Positions 52,642 to 62,110 of a DNA stretch of 64,000 nt are shown piece after piece. How positions within the stretch are numbered: position 1 is the first letter of the stretch; every line of letters begins with the position of its first letter. Origin of the DNA: JAJPKK01 sp963781195. GTDB taxonomy: Bacteria > Pseudomonadota > Alphaproteobacteria > Rhizobiales > Xanthobacteraceae. The notes beneath the pieces were generated by a model. That model worked only from the letters and a program-made list of their open reading frames with translations. It searched no databases and had not been told where the DNA came from. A program made the translations under genes and the position numbers. Location of the stretch: positions 372,001-436,000 of the forward strand of contig CAWAEZ010000011.1 of assembly GCA_963781195.1 (NCBI GenBank), written 5' to 3'.

Positions 52642-54075
52642 ATGAATCCTCGGGCAACGCCACCGGCGCCGCCGAAGGCCGGGGCCGTGGCCAAGTTCGG
52701 CATCGGGCTCGCGGCGATGATGCGGGCGCGGGCCGCCGCGGACTTCCAGCGGGACCAGGACTACGAGGCTTCGCCGGGCGTCAGCGAGGCGCTCGCCGCG
52801 GTTGACGCCGGAGCCCCGGCGATCCTCGTGGTCGGTCGGGCGGGCACCGGCAAGACGCGGCTGGTGCAATACCTCAAGGCGAGGCCGGGCGGCGAATTGC
52901 AGGCGACGGTGGCGCCCACCGGCATCGCCGCCCTCAATGCGCAGGCGCAGACCATCCATTCCTTCTTCCGCCTCGAGCCCAACGTCCTCGACGCCGCCAA
53001 CCTCGCCGACGCCGGGAGGTTCGGCGGGGTTTATAGGCGCATGAAGCGCCTCATCATCGACGAGATCTCCATGGTCCGCGCCGACCTCATCGACGCGATG
53101 GATGCGCGGCTGCGCCGGGTGCGCGCCGACCAGCGGCGGTTCGGCGGCGTTCAGGTCGTCATGGTCGGCGACTTCCTGCAGCTGCCGCCGGTCATCGCGC
53201 CCGATGACTGGCCGGTGCTGGAGGCGCTGGGGTATCAGGGGCCGTTCGCCTTCAACGCCCATGCACTCGCCGACCTCCCGGTGAAGACGGTGACGCTCGA
53301 CCGGGTGTGGCGCCAGGACGAGCAGGAGTTCATCGAGGTGCTCGGCCACATCCGGGCGGGCCATGAGGTCGAGGCGGCGCTGGAGCGGCTCAACCGCCGC
53401 TGCGTCGGCCCGCACCGGGAGGGCGTCGCGCCGCTGCTCCTCACCGCGACCCGCGCCGCCGCGGAGGGCTACAACAAGCGCGGCCTCCATGCGCTCGGCG
53501 GCTCGCGCGCCGCGTTCCAGGCCCGGATCGAACGCGCCTTCACGCTGGCGCCGGCGAGCCTTCCCGTCCCGGAATACATCGAGCTCGCAGTGGGCGCCCG
53601 GGTGATGGCGGTCAAGAACGACGCCGGCGGCCGCTGGGTCAACGGCTCGCTCGGAACCGTCACTGAATTGAGCGAGGACGGCGCGACCGTCGCCTTCGAC
53701 CGCGGCCGCGGCGAGCACCTGGTGTCGCCGGTCGCCTGGGAGAAGGTGCGCCAGCAGTGGAACGAGACGTCGAAGCGCATCGACACCGAGGTGGTCGGCG
53801 CCTATCGGCAGATCCCGCTCATCCATGCGTGGGCGGTGACGATCCACAAGGCGCAGGGCCTGACCCTCGACGACGTGCGCATCGATCTCGGATCGGGTGC
53901 CTTCGCGCCGGGCCAGGTCTACGTGGCGATCTCGCGGGTGCGGAGCATGGCCGGCCTGTCGTTCGCACGGCCGCTGCGCCCGGCCGACATCCGGGTCGAT
54001 CCGATGCTCGTCGAGTTCATGCGCTGGGTGCAGCTCGAGACGTCGCCGGGCCCGCAGCCGATTGCACTGGAGTAG
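52642..54075 (+). CDS. Pif1/RecD-type helicase
   Basis: A protein of 477 aa. Walker A G65-R-A-G-T-G-K-T72, then A-P-T-G-I-A-A-L-N-A, the DEAD-box-like L-I-I-D-E-I-S-M-V, G-D-F-L-Q-L-P-P-V, and the C-terminal motif V-T-I-H-K-A-Q-G-L-T-L-D with Y-V-A-I-S-R-V-R-S are all in order. Pif1-like helicases unwind 5'-3' at replication or repair sites. GAGGGAGG precedes the ATG. The protein is short; it lacks extra accessory domains. Confidence 0.9.
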   Translation: MNPRATPPAPPKAGAVAKFGIGLAAMMRARAAADFQRDQDYEASPGVSEALAAVDAGAPAILVVGRAGTGKTRLVQYLKARPGGELQATVAPTGIAALNAQAQTIHSFFRLEPNVLDAANLADAGRFGGVYRRMKRLIIDEISMVRADLIDAMDARLRRVRADQRRFGGVQVVMVGDFLQLPPVIAPDDWPVLEALGYQGPFAFNAHALADLPVKTVTLDRVWRQDEQEFIEVLGHIRAGHEVEAALERLNRRCVGPHREGVAPLLLTATRAAAEGYNKRGLHALGGSRAAFQARIERAFTLAPASLPVPEYIELAVGARVMAVKNDAGGRWVNGSLGTVTELSEDGATVAFDRGRGEHLVSPVAWEKVRQQWNETSKRIDTEVVGAYRQIPLIHAWAVTIHKAQGLTLDDVRIDLGSGAFAPGQVYVAISRVRSMAGLSFARPLRPADIRVDPMLVEFMRWVQLETSPGPQPIALE

Positions 54076-54149
54076 CGCCTCGCTCCGCTGCGGTTCGAGC
54101 GCTCAGCACGCCGGCTTTTCGCATGGCTTGCAACTTGCCTTGCCCGCCC

Positions 54150-55151
54150 TCAATCCACCTTGACGTTCGCCGCCTTCATGATCGGCGCCCACCGCGCGAT
54201 GTCGCTCTTCACTCGCCCCGCCAATGCTTGCTGGCCGCGTTCGGCCTTGGTCGGAATGACGGCGCCGAGTTCGAGCAGGCGCTTCTGCGTGGCGGGATCG
54301 TCCAAGGCCTTGTCGAGCGCGTCGGACAAACGGTCGAGGATCGGCTTGGGCGTGCCTTTCGGCGCGAACATCGCCCACCACGGCGCGGCATCGAGGTTGG
54401 CGAGGCCGACTTCCTTGGTGGTGGGAACATTGGGCATCGTGGGATGCCGTTCGGCGGCGCCGAAGGCGTAGACCTTCACCGCGCCCGCGCCGAGGTGCGA
54501 GCCGACGTCGAGGATCGTTCCCATGAAGTAGTCGACCTGGCCGCCGAGCAGCGCCGTCATCGCCGGAGCATTGCCGCCGAACGGGACGAGGGTCGGTTTC
54601 GCGTCGAGGTCGGCGTCGAGCACCAGCGCGTAGGTGAACGACATCGAGCCGACGCCGGTGTGGGCGAGATTGAGCTTGTCGGAATTGGCCTTCACATAGG
54701 CGATGAACTCGTTGACGTCCTTGGCCGGGAAGTTTTTGCGCGCGGCGATGAGGAGCGGCTGCGAGACGATGATCCCGATCGGCTCGAAATCGGTGTCCGG
54801 CTTGTAAGCGAGATTGGAATACAGCGAAATCGAGATCGCGTGGGTTCCCATGTGGCCGACCTCGATGGTGTAGCCGTCGGGAGTGGCGCGCATGGTCCGC
54901 AGCGATCCGACGATGCCGCCGGCGCCCACGACGTTCTCGACGACGAGTTGCTGGCCGAGGGTGCGCGACATGTGCTCGCTGGCGACGCGTGCCGCCACAT
55001 CGGTCGGTCCGCCGGCGGCGAATGGAACGATCACCGTGATCGGCCGCGTCGGATAGGGCGGCATCGCGTTCTGGGCCGTGGCGACCCGCGAGACGGCCGG
55101 GAGCGCGGCGGCTCCCGCGGCGAGATGCAGAAACCGACGGCGCGGGATCAT
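54150..55151 (-). CDS. Bug/TctC-type solute-binding protein
   Basis: A protein of 333 aa with a Tat-type leader (R-R-R-F-L-H-L-A-A-G). Then P-T-R-P-I-T-V-I-V-P-F-A-A-G-G-P-T-D, V-V-E-N-V-V-G-A-G-G, and P-D-G-Y-T-I-E-V-G-H are the family's ligand loops. Such periplasmic binding proteins bring carboxylic acids to a tripartite tricarboxylate transporter; no membrane subunits are nearby, which is common for orphan members. The ATG 14 codons inside the longest frame was chosen because AGGGAG precedes it. Confidence 0.88.
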   Translation of the reverse strand: MIPRRRFLHLAAGAAALPAVSRVATAQNAMPPYPTRPITVIVPFAAGGPTDVAARVASEHMSRTLGQQLVVENVVGAGGIVGSLRTMRATPDGYTIEVGHMGTHAISISLYSNLAYKPDTDFEPIGIIVSQPLLIAARKNFPAKDVNEFIAYVKANSDKLNLAHTGVGSMSFTYALVLDADLDAKPTLVPFGGNAPAMTALLGGQVDYFMGTILDVGSHLGAGAVKVYAFGAAERHPTMPNVPTTKEVGLANLDAAPWWAMFAPKGTPKPILDRLSDALDKALDDPATQKRLLELGAVIPTKAERGQQALAGRVKSDIARWAPIMKAANVKVD

Positions 55152-55322
55152 CGTCACGGGCTCACTCCCTGAAAGTCTTGTTATGGCGTCCATTCTGCCT
55201 CGATCCGGGCTTACAGGTCAAAGCGCGCGCCATGGCACGTGACATTGTCACGAAGTTCGGGCCGAATGGCAGATGAACAAAAGCCAGACAAGCAGCGGGC
55301 GTTGAGCACCAGGGAGGACATC

Positions 55323-56927
55323 ATGCGTTTTGGCGTCGTGTTGGTCGCGGTCGGCATCACGCTGGCCGGCGGCCGGGCAGGGCAGGCGGCGGAGCCAGCC
55401 GCCGTCATCGGAAGCGCGATCGAGAAGCTCGGCGGCGCCGACAAGCTCATGGCGATCTCGACGCTGGCGATCATCGCCCGTCATCGCCACTGGGACCCGC
55501 AGGAGACACTGGTCCCCGAGACCGGAACGCGGCTCGGCGGCACCGCCCGTTTCACGCTGACGGAAGACATCGCCGGCCACCGCGCGCGCTACGACTGGGT
55601 GCGCTTCCGCATCGCGCCGATGGTGCGCACGTTCATCTACACCGAGGTATTCGCGGGCGGGCTCGGCTATGTGCTCGGCGAGGACAACATCGTGCTGTCG
55701 AAGCAGGCCAAGGAGACGGTGCCCGCGCTGCACACCATGAGCGCGTCGCGGGTGGTCGCCCACGAGCGGGAGCTGCACCGCCAGTCGCCGCGGCTTCTCG
55801 TCGAGATGCTGGGGCACCCGGACCGCCTCGCGGCGCTGCCCGACGAGAGCGTCGACGGTAAGGCCCTGTCGGTGGTGTCCTACAAGGGTGAGGACGCCAC
55901 CTGGTACGTGCTGTTCGGCAGCGACGGGATGCCGGCCCGCATCCGCACCATCGACGCCGACGGCGTGTGGGGCGACAGCAACTACGATCTCATCCTCGCC
56001 GATTGGCGCGAGGTCGGCGGCGTCAAGTTCGCGTTCGACCAGTCGTTCACGCTCAACGGCCACGAGGTCCAGCACATCGACGTGGACGAGGTCGTGGTCA
56101 ATCCGAAGTTGGGGGACGATCTCTTCCGCATTCCGAAGCTGGTCGCGGAGACGGCGGCGAAGCAGAAGGCGCCCGACGAGGTCAACATCCAGTGGATGCT
56201 GCGGCGCGCCAACTGGGGCTCGTTCATCGATTCCGATCAGCTCGCCTACGATCCGGCGGTCGTCCCCGGCAACGTATGGACGGAGATCAAGCCGGGCATC
56301 TGGCACATCACCGGCGGCAGCCACAACGCGCTGGTGGTCGAGATGAAGGACTACCTCGTCGCCTTCGACGCGCCGATCGGCAACGAGATGTCGCGCATGA
56401 CGATCGCCGAGGCCGCGCGGCGTTTTCCGGGCAAGCCGTTCAAGTATCTGGTGCTGACCCACCACCACATGGACCACGTCAACGGCGCCCGCGCCTTCGC
56501 CGCCAAGGGCGCCGACCTCGTGTTCGGTCCCGGCGACCGCGAGATGTTCGCGAGGCAGATGCAGGCGCCGAACCGCATCCGCAACGACGAGCTGTGGCGC
56601 AATCCCCGCACCGTCGGTCTCACGGAGGTCAAGGACACGCTGACCCTCACCGACGGGCAGCGCAAGATCGACCTCTACGTCATCGATAATTCCCATGCCA
56701 AGGGCATGCTGGTCGCGCACATTCCCGACGCCGATTTCGGCTGGGCGGTCGACATCTGGAGCCCGACCCGCGACGTGCCGGGCCAACTCGCCTCCCACAA
56801 GGAGTTCGTGGCGGGGCTCCGCAAGGTCGGGGTGATGCCGACGACCTGGGCGGGTGGTCACGGCACCGGTCCGGCGCCGCTCCAGCCGCTGGTGGATGCG
56901 CTCGACAGGATGCCCGCGGGCAACTGA
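55323..56927 (+). CDS. Exported metallo-beta-lactamase-fold hydrolase
   Basis: A protein of 534 aa with signal peptide MRFGVVLVAVGITLAGGRAGQA. Residues 40-290 are a beta-rich N-terminal domain. The metal-binding motif T379-H-H-H-M-D-H385 supplies H380, H382, D384 and H385 of the MBL fold, followed later by F-G-P-G-D-R-E. It probably cleaves an ester, lactone or sulfate in the periplasm. GGAGGA lies just ahead of the ATG. It is divergent from the Bug gene, so the 171-base interval holds both promoters. Confidence 0.88.
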   Translation: MRFGVVLVAVGITLAGGRAGQAAEPAAVIGSAIEKLGGADKLMAISTLAIIARHRHWDPQETLVPETGTRLGGTARFTLTEDIAGHRARYDWVRFRIAPMVRTFIYTEVFAGGLGYVLGEDNIVLSKQAKETVPALHTMSASRVVAHERELHRQSPRLLVEMLGHPDRLAALPDESVDGKALSVVSYKGEDATWYVLFGSDGMPARIRTIDADGVWGDSNYDLILADWREVGGVKFAFDQSFTLNGHEVQHIDVDEVVVNPKLGDDLFRIPKLVAETAAKQKAPDEVNIQWMLRRANWGSFIDSDQLAYDPAVVPGNVWTEIKPGIWHITGGSHNALVVEMKDYLVAFDAPIGNEMSRMTIAEAARRFPGKPFKYLVLTHHHMDHVNGARAFAAKGADLVFGPGDREMFARQMQAPNRIRNDELWRNPRTVGLTEVKDTLTLTDGQRKIDLYVIDNSHAKGMLVAHIPDADFGWAVDIWSPTRDVPGQLASHKEFVAGLRKVGVMPTTWAGGHGTGPAPLQPLVDALDRMPAGN

Positions 56928-57038
56928 CCGGCACGACCGGCGCCGCCGCCCTCCGGGGCCGGGAGGCTTTCGGGCCGGCCCGCTCCCAACCAACAGGCTT
57001 GCGGCGCGCGCAGGTCGCCGCGCGCCGTCCGCCAGGGC

Positions 57039-57437
57039 TCAATGCCCGAAGACGACGGCGTGCATGATGCGGCCCGGCAGTAGCGTGAACAGGCCGGCAA
57101 TTCCCAGTGCGCCCACGAACAGGCCGGTCATGGCTTTGCGGTGGCGCTCCGTGGCGTGCCTTCGCGCCGCCACCACCGCCCTCGGCACCATGATCAGCGT
57201 GAAAAGCGACAACAGGTGGATCGGGCTCCAGGGCCCCCAGGTCCGAAACTGATGGATGAAGAACGAGCTGATGCACACCACGAGCATCAGGGAGACCCAT
57301 CCCCAGCCCATCGTGCGGTGCGGCAGCGTGCCTTTCGGCGCCGCGAGCTGGATCGCCCCCAGTGCAAACGCCGCCAAGGCGGCGAAGGCATGGACCTGGA
57401 TTTGCGGCTCGGCCGCCAGCAGTGGCTCGAGGCTCAT
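57039..57437 (-). CDS. DUF2306-family membrane protein
   Basis: A protein of 132 aa with four helices. H-A-F-A-A-L-A-A-F-A-L-G-A-I-Q-L, P-H-R-T-M-G-W-G-W-V and H-R-K-A-M-T-G-L-F-V-G-A-L match DUF2306 (a small heme-like-histidine membrane family of unknown role). The conserved His residues sit at helix ends. It converges on the metallo-hydrolase gene with a 111-base gap. Confidence 0.85.
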   Translation of the reverse strand: MSLEPLLAAEPQIQVHAFAALAAFALGAIQLAAPKGTLPHRTMGWGWVSLMLVVCISSFFIHQFRTWGPWSPIHLLSLFTLIMVPRAVVAARRHATERHRKAMTGLFVGALGIAGLFTLLPGRIMHAVVFGH

Positions 57438-57616
57438 GGCTTCGCCTTATTCGATGGGCGCGGGAATCAGCGGCGTGCCCCGCCTCCTGCGGTATCGGAA
57501 ATCGCGACAGGGGGGAACACCGCGGCTATCCGACCGGCGGCATGATTCATCCGGAGCAGGGCGACGAGGTCGCGGCGGGACGACGGTTTGCCCCCGCAGC
57601 CCCGGGGCTTGCGTGA

Positions 57617-57856
57617 TCAGCCCGGTCGGCCGGCAGAGGCGGGAACCTTTCGGCGGTGCCGGAAGGCGGCCCGCGGCGCGGCCAGAACCGGAGGCTCCGG
57701 GATCTCGAACTTCGGGTCCGCCGCCAACGCACCGGCCCGAACCAAGCACTCCTTGCCGAGGTCGATCAGCCGGAGTCCTGCGCCCGCGCTGCTGGTCTTG
57801 AAGGCCTGCTCCAGGCAAAGGCGCGCAAGGCGAAGAAGATCTTCGGTATCGTGCAT
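57617..57856 (-). CDS. Small hypothetical protein
   Basis: A 79-codon frame: E-D-L-L-R-L-A-R-L-C-L-E-Q-A-F at the start, an amphipathic helix, and a Pro-rich C-terminus. The N-terminal helix resembles short rhizobial proteins of unknown role. There is no clear ribosome site, so support is modest. Confidence 0.45.
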   Translation of the reverse strand: MHDTEDLLRLARLCLEQAFKTSSAGAGLRLIDLGKECLVRAGALAADPKFEIPEPPVLAAPRAAFRHRRKVPASAGRPG

Positions 57857-58231
57857 GAAGGAGGTCCCCGGGGGTCAGAACCGTCGCACCCTGAGCCGGT
57901 CGGACGTCCTCCGCCTTGATCTGCATCATGGCCCCCGCGTTCATGCCGGCCGCTTGCCTGCATCGTGCGCGACGTGTCGCTGGTCTGGGTGCGCTCCCTT
58001 GGATTCTGCGGCCGGCGGGTCGCGTGGTGATTGGGACGGATCGCATCCGCCCGCATCCTGTGGGCGCCTCCCTGCCTCGAGGGCCTCACGGCCTGCCCCC
58101 TGGTCCGTCAAAGGCCGCCTTATCCTCTTGTTATCCCTGCGTCAAAAGCGATGCGATTTGAGCCAGCCTCCGGAATCCTCTCGTCAAAAGTTATGCTACA
58201 TGTGCGATGCCTGAGCCTTGCGGAGGAAACC
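57857..58231. other. Intergenic region before the molybdenum hydroxylase genes
   Basis: 375 bases without a supported gene, between divergent units. The last 120 bases become AT-richer and probably contain the promoter for 58232-60968. No repeat or RNA was seen. Confidence 0.4.
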
Positions 58232-58705
58232 ATGGCCCAACCTCAGAGGCTGACTTTCAATGTCAACGGTGCGGCGCGGAGCGTGCTGGTCGATCCGGAC
58301 ACGCCGATCCTCTACGTGCTGCGCAACGACCTCGCGCTCAACGGGCCCAAGTTCGGCTGCGGCCTCGGTCAGTGTGGGGCCTGCACGGTCCTCATCGACG
58401 GTGTCGCCACGCGCTCCTGCATCACGTCCTCCGGCGACGTGGTGGGGAAGGCCGTCGTCACCCTGGAAGGGCTCCGCGGCGCCTCCGGCAAGCTCGATCC
58501 GGTACAGCAGGCCTTCGTCGATGAGCAGGCCGCACAGTGCGGCTACTGTACCAACGGGATGATCATGACGACCAAGGCGTTGCTCGGTCGCAACCCGCGC
58601 CCCAGCGAGGCCGACATCCGCACCGAGCTCGCGAACAATCTATGTCGCTGCGGCACCCATATCGAAATTCTGCGCGCGGTGCGCCGCGCAGCACAGATCG
58701 GGTGA
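58232..58705 (+). CDS. 2Fe-2S subunit of a xanthine-oxidase-type Mo enzyme
   Basis: A protein of 157 aa with both family Fe-S clusters: the plant-ferredoxin type (C43, C48, C51, C63) and the alpha-helical type (C103-G-Y-C106 and C138-R-C140). It resembles the alpha subunit of isoquinoline 1-oxidoreductase and passes electrons from the molybdenum site. GGAGGAAA lies just ahead of the ATG. Ten bases separate it from the large subunit gene. Confidence 0.92.
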   Translation: MAQPQRLTFNVNGAARSVLVDPDTPILYVLRNDLALNGPKFGCGLGQCGACTVLIDGVATRSCITSSGDVVGKAVVTLEGLRGASGKLDPVQQAFVDEQAAQCGYCTNGMIMTTKALLGRNPRPSEADIRTELANNLCRCGTHIEILRAVRRAAQIG

Positions 58706-58715
58706 GGAGGTGGCG

Positions 58716-60968
58716 ATGACATCCGCCCTGCGTCTTCCACGCCGTGACCTCTTCAAAGCGGCTGGCGTGCTCCTGGTATCGGCGGTGCTTCCCTCCGCCC
58801 TCGGGTCGTCCGCGGAGGCCGCGTCCGAAACGTCGTCCCCGGCGGCCGGCGAGGTGGACACCTTCATTGCCGTTGAACCGGACGGCACCGTCACGGCGTG
58901 CTGCGGGCACGTCGATCTCGGTACCGGGGCTCGTACCGCGTTGGGACAGATCGTTGCTGAAGAGCTGGACGTGCCGGTCTCGCGGGTCCGGATGGTTCTC
59001 GGCGACACCGACCGCACGCCCAATCAGGGTGCGACGATCGCCAGCGCGACCATTCAGGTGGCTGCGGTTCCGCTACGGCGCGCCGCCGCCCAGGCCCGGG
59101 TCTTTCTGCTGCGGAGGGCTGCCGAACGCCTCAAGGCACCGGTCGAAACGCTGGTCGTCCACGACGGCGTCATCCTGCAACGTGACAACGCGGAGGCTCG
59201 GGTCTCCTACGGCGAGCTCATCGGCGGCCACCAATTCCATCTCAGCATCGCTGCCGATGCGCCCGTCAAGAAACCGGCCGATTATGTCGTCGTCGGCACA
59301 TCGACGCCGCGCGTGGACATTCCTGCAAAGGTCAGCGGCGGCCTCGTGTTCGTCCACGACATGCGGTTGCCCGGCATGCTGCATGCGCGCGTCGTCCGGC
59401 CGCCTTATGCGGGAGTCGATAGCGGCTGGCCGGTCGGGCATGGCCTCATCGCGGTGGACGAGTCGTCCATCCGCGACATCCCCGGCATCGTCCGCGTGGT
59501 CGTCATCCGGGATTTCATCGGGATCGTCGCGGAACGTGAGGAACAGGCGATCCAAGCCGCCGAAGCGCTCAAGACGACCTGGAAGCCGTGGGATGCACTC
59601 CCCGACCTCGCGCAGCCCGGGCCCGCCTTGCGTGCCCTCCCGTCCGAGCGGCGCGTTCTCAAGTCGGAAGGCGATGTGGGTGCGGCGTACCGGGGTGCCA
59701 GGACGCGAACCGCCGCGAGCTATGTCTGGCCGTATCAGATGCACGGTTCGATCGGGCCGTCCTGCGCTCTCGCCGATGTTCGCGGCGACGGCACGGTGAC
59801 GGTCTGGTCCGGGACACAGAATCCGCATGACCTGCAAGCCGATCTCGCAAAGCTGCTGGACATCCGCGCCGAGGCCGTTCGGGTGGTGCGGATGGAGGCG
59901 TCCGGCTGCTACGGGCGCAATTGCGCCGATGACGTCAGCGCGGATGCGGTCTTGCTGTCCAAGGCGGTCGGGCGGCCGGTTCGCGTGCAGCTCACCCGTG
60001 CCCAGGAGTTCGGGTGGGAGCCCAAAGGCGCCGCGCAGCTGATCGACGTGCGGGGCGGCCTCGATGGCGGTGGTCGTCTCGCGGCCTACGAATTCGGGAC
60101 CTGGTATCCCTCCAATATGGCGCCGACGCTCGCGCTGCTGTTGACGGGCGTCAGTCCGGCGGTTCCCGCTGTCCTCGAAATGGGCGACCGGACCGCGGTC
60201 CCCGGTTACACGCTCGGCGCGGCTTTGATCGTTGCGAACGACGCCGCACCCATCGTCCGCGCGGCGTGGTTGCGCGGCGTTTCGGCGCTGCCCAACGTCT
60301 TCGCGCATGAATTTTTCATCGACGAACTCGCGGCTTCTGCGGGACTCGATCCCGTGGAGGTGAGGCTGCGCAATCTGTCCGACCCGCGCGGCATCGAAGT
60401 GTTGAAAGCCGTCACGGCGAAGGCGGGCTGGCAGTCTCGGCCCTCGCCCAACCCCGCGGCCGGTAACGGAGATGTCGTGACCGGGCGCGGCGTCGCCTAC
60501 GCCCAGTATTTCCACAGCAAGTTTCCAGGTTTCGGCGCCGCCTGGGCGGCCTGGGTCGCAGAGGTCTCCGTCGACAAGAAGACCGGCGAGATCAAAGTCC
60601 GCAAGGTGACGGTGGCGCATGATTGCGGACTGATCATCAATCCTGACGGCGTGCGCCACCAGATCCACGGCAACGTGGTGCAGTCGACCGGGCGCATTCT
60701 CAAGGAGGCCGTGGGCTTCAACCGGTCTGCGGTGACGTCGCTGGATTGGAGCGAATACCCCATCATCACCTTCCCGGAAGTGCCGGAGATCGACATCGTC
60801 ATGCTCTCGCGCCCCGACGAGCCCCCGCTCGGCGTCGGTGAATCCGCGTCCGTTCCGAGCGCCGCCGCGATCGCCAATGCGATATTCGACGCCACCGGCG
60901 TGCGGCTTCGCGAAGTGCCTTTCACGCCGGAGCGCATGCTGGCCGGCCTGGGGGCATTGCGCGGATAA
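58716..60968 (+). CDS. Molybdopterin-binding large subunit, isoquinoline-oxidoreductase type
   Basis: A protein of 750 aa. It has a Tat leader (P-R-R-D-L-F-K-A-A-G) and two molybdenum-cofactor-binding regions, including H-V-D-L-G-T-G-A-R-T-A-L-G-Q, Q-M-H-G-S-I-G-P-S and the G-V-G-E709 active-site Glu near the end. Such enzymes hydroxylate N-heterocycles or aldehydes and face the periplasm as part of an operon with the small subunit. The start at 58716 fits GAGGAGG at 5 bases. Cytochrome c partners are not nearby. Confidence 0.92.
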   Translation: MTSALRLPRRDLFKAAGVLLVSAVLPSALGSSAEAASETSSPAAGEVDTFIAVEPDGTVTACCGHVDLGTGARTALGQIVAEELDVPVSRVRMVLGDTDRTPNQGATIASATIQVAAVPLRRAAAQARVFLLRRAAERLKAPVETLVVHDGVILQRDNAEARVSYGELIGGHQFHLSIAADAPVKKPADYVVVGTSTPRVDIPAKVSGGLVFVHDMRLPGMLHARVVRPPYAGVDSGWPVGHGLIAVDESSIRDIPGIVRVVVIRDFIGIVAEREEQAIQAAEALKTTWKPWDALPDLAQPGPALRALPSERRVLKSEGDVGAAYRGARTRTAASYVWPYQMHGSIGPSCALADVRGDGTVTVWSGTQNPHDLQADLAKLLDIRAEAVRVVRMEASGCYGRNCADDVSADAVLLSKAVGRPVRVQLTRAQEFGWEPKGAAQLIDVRGGLDGGGRLAAYEFGTWYPSNMAPTLALLLTGVSPAVPAVLEMGDRTAVPGYTLGAALIVANDAAPIVRAAWLRGVSALPNVFAHEFFIDELAASAGLDPVEVRLRNLSDPRGIEVLKAVTAKAGWQSRPSPNPAAGNGDVVTGRGVAYAQYFHSKFPGFGAAWAAWVAEVSVDKKTGEIKVRKVTVAHDCGLIINPDGVRHQIHGNVVQSTGRILKEAVGFNRSAVTSLDWSEYPIITFPEVPEIDIVMLSRPDEPPLGVGESASVPSAAAIANAIFDATGVRLREVPFTPERMLAGLGALRG

Positions 60969-61163
60969 CGGATCGCCCTGCAAAAGCTCCGGCGTTTCCC
61001 GTCGCCCCCGACACCGCCGTGCGGCGTAATGCGGATGGAGCTGTTCGTCCCAACGCCCACATGGGCCGCTCGCGCGCCCGCGCGGGAGATAGCATTGGGC
61101 GCCGCCTCACCGTAGGACTTCATTTGAGATAGAGTCGCGCTGGACGAAGCAAAGGGAACCCGA

Positions 61164-61397
61164 ATGCCGAAGAAGCCCAGGAAAGAACCGCCCGAGAGAG
61201 TGTTGATCATTGAGGAGTGGGACAAGTGGGTGAAGGGAAAGGTCCCCGAAGGGCAAAGGGGGACGGAGACGCAGGGATTCGAGTTCCACGGCTACCTGGG
61301 ACGCGAGCGGCCGGGGCTGCTGGAATTCAAATACGCCGGCAACCGTTGGCAGCAGGTGAAGGTCTGGCTGCGTGAGGCCGAAAGAATTTCGCGGTGA
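61164..61397 (+). CDS. Small charged hypothetical protein
   Basis: A protein of 77 aa, highly charged, starting MPKKPRKEPPERVLIIEEWDKWV and containing G-Y-L-G-R-E-R-P-G-L-L-E-F and W-Q-Q-V-K-V-W-L-R-E. AAAGGGAA precedes the ATG. It matches no family I recognise. It could bind nucleic acid given the basic N-terminus. Confidence 0.65.
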   Translation: MPKKPRKEPPERVLIIEEWDKWVKGKVPEGQRGTETQGFEFHGYLGRERPGLLEFKYAGNRWQQVKVWLREAERISR

Positions 61398-61469
61398 GCC
61401 CGTGCGATCGATCGCGAAGTCTCGGGGCAGCGGGCAGGGGGGCCTATCCGTCCGTCGCGCCCCCGCGGC

Positions 61470-61880
61470 TTATTTTCCGAGCTTCGATCTTTTGTACTCG
61501 ACCCATTTCAGCAGACACCGCGCCGCGGTCTCGTAGGTCGGAGCGAGGGCCAGTCCGGCGATTTCCTTCTGACGTTCGCGGTCTCTGAGGGCGTAAGCCT
61601 GCAACAGCTCCAGCATGCTCGGCGGCATCTTGTCCTTGAAGGCCCGCTTGGCCACCAGTTCGAAGATCAGGCTGATCTTCAGAGACTTGCCGTCGAGGAT
61701 CGCAATCGGCTCGTCCGGGCCGCCCTTCCATTGAACCAGCAGCACCAGGGCCTCGCCGAAGGCGTCGCTGATCACGTCCGGAATGGGGTGGTCTCGTCTG
61801 GGCATCGGTTCCAGCGGCTCACTGTCGGTACCCGGGCTTTGGCGGTCGCTCGAGCTCCCGACGATCCGATTCCTTCCCAT
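61470..61880 (-). CDS. Hypothetical protein
   Basis: A protein of 136 aa. The N-terminal 25 residues are polar and disordered-looking; the rest (A-F-G-E-A-L-V-L-L-V-Q-W, L-K-I-S-L-I-F-E-L-V-A-K, Y-E-T-A-A-R-C-L-L-K-W-V-E-Y) is helical. GGGGAAGGT precedes the ATG. No family recognised. It converges on the small charged protein. Confidence 0.65.
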   Translation of the reverse strand: MGRNRIVGSSSDRQSPGTDSEPLEPMPRRDHPIPDVISDAFGEALVLLVQWKGGPDEPIAILDGKSLKISLIFELVAKRAFKDKMPPSMLELLQAYALRDRERQKEIAGLALAPTYETAARCLLKWVEYKRSKLGK

Positions 61881-61938
61881 TACCTTCCCCGCGGCATTTT
61901 CCGGGACGGCAACGTCGAGGGTAAGTGTCTGATTTAAT

Positions 61939-62016
61939 TGGTCGGAGCGCCGAGATTTGAACTCGGGACCCCCAGTCCCCCAGACTGGTGCGCTAACCGG
62001 GCTGCGCTACGCTCCG
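61939..62016 (-). tRNA. tRNA-Pro(GGG)
   Basis: On the minus strand, a 7-bp acceptor stem CGGAGCG/CGCTCCG, D arm with GCGC stem, anticodon stem CCAGT/ACTGG around CTGGGGG (anticodon GGG), T arm CCGAG-TTCAAAT-CTCGG, discriminator A and encoded CCA. All cloverleaf arms pair, giving proline. Confidence 0.97.
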
Positions 62017-62110
62017 AACGGCCGCGGACTATAGTGACTGAGGGATGGGGACGCAACCGATTGCGTCGCCGTGGTGCGCGATGTGCCCGCGGCACGGCAC
62101 CACCTCGCCG

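Noticed and set aside
61939..62016. tRNA-Pro as an island attachment site
   Set aside because: No repeat of its 3' end and no integrase is seen nearby; the flanking genes look ordinary.
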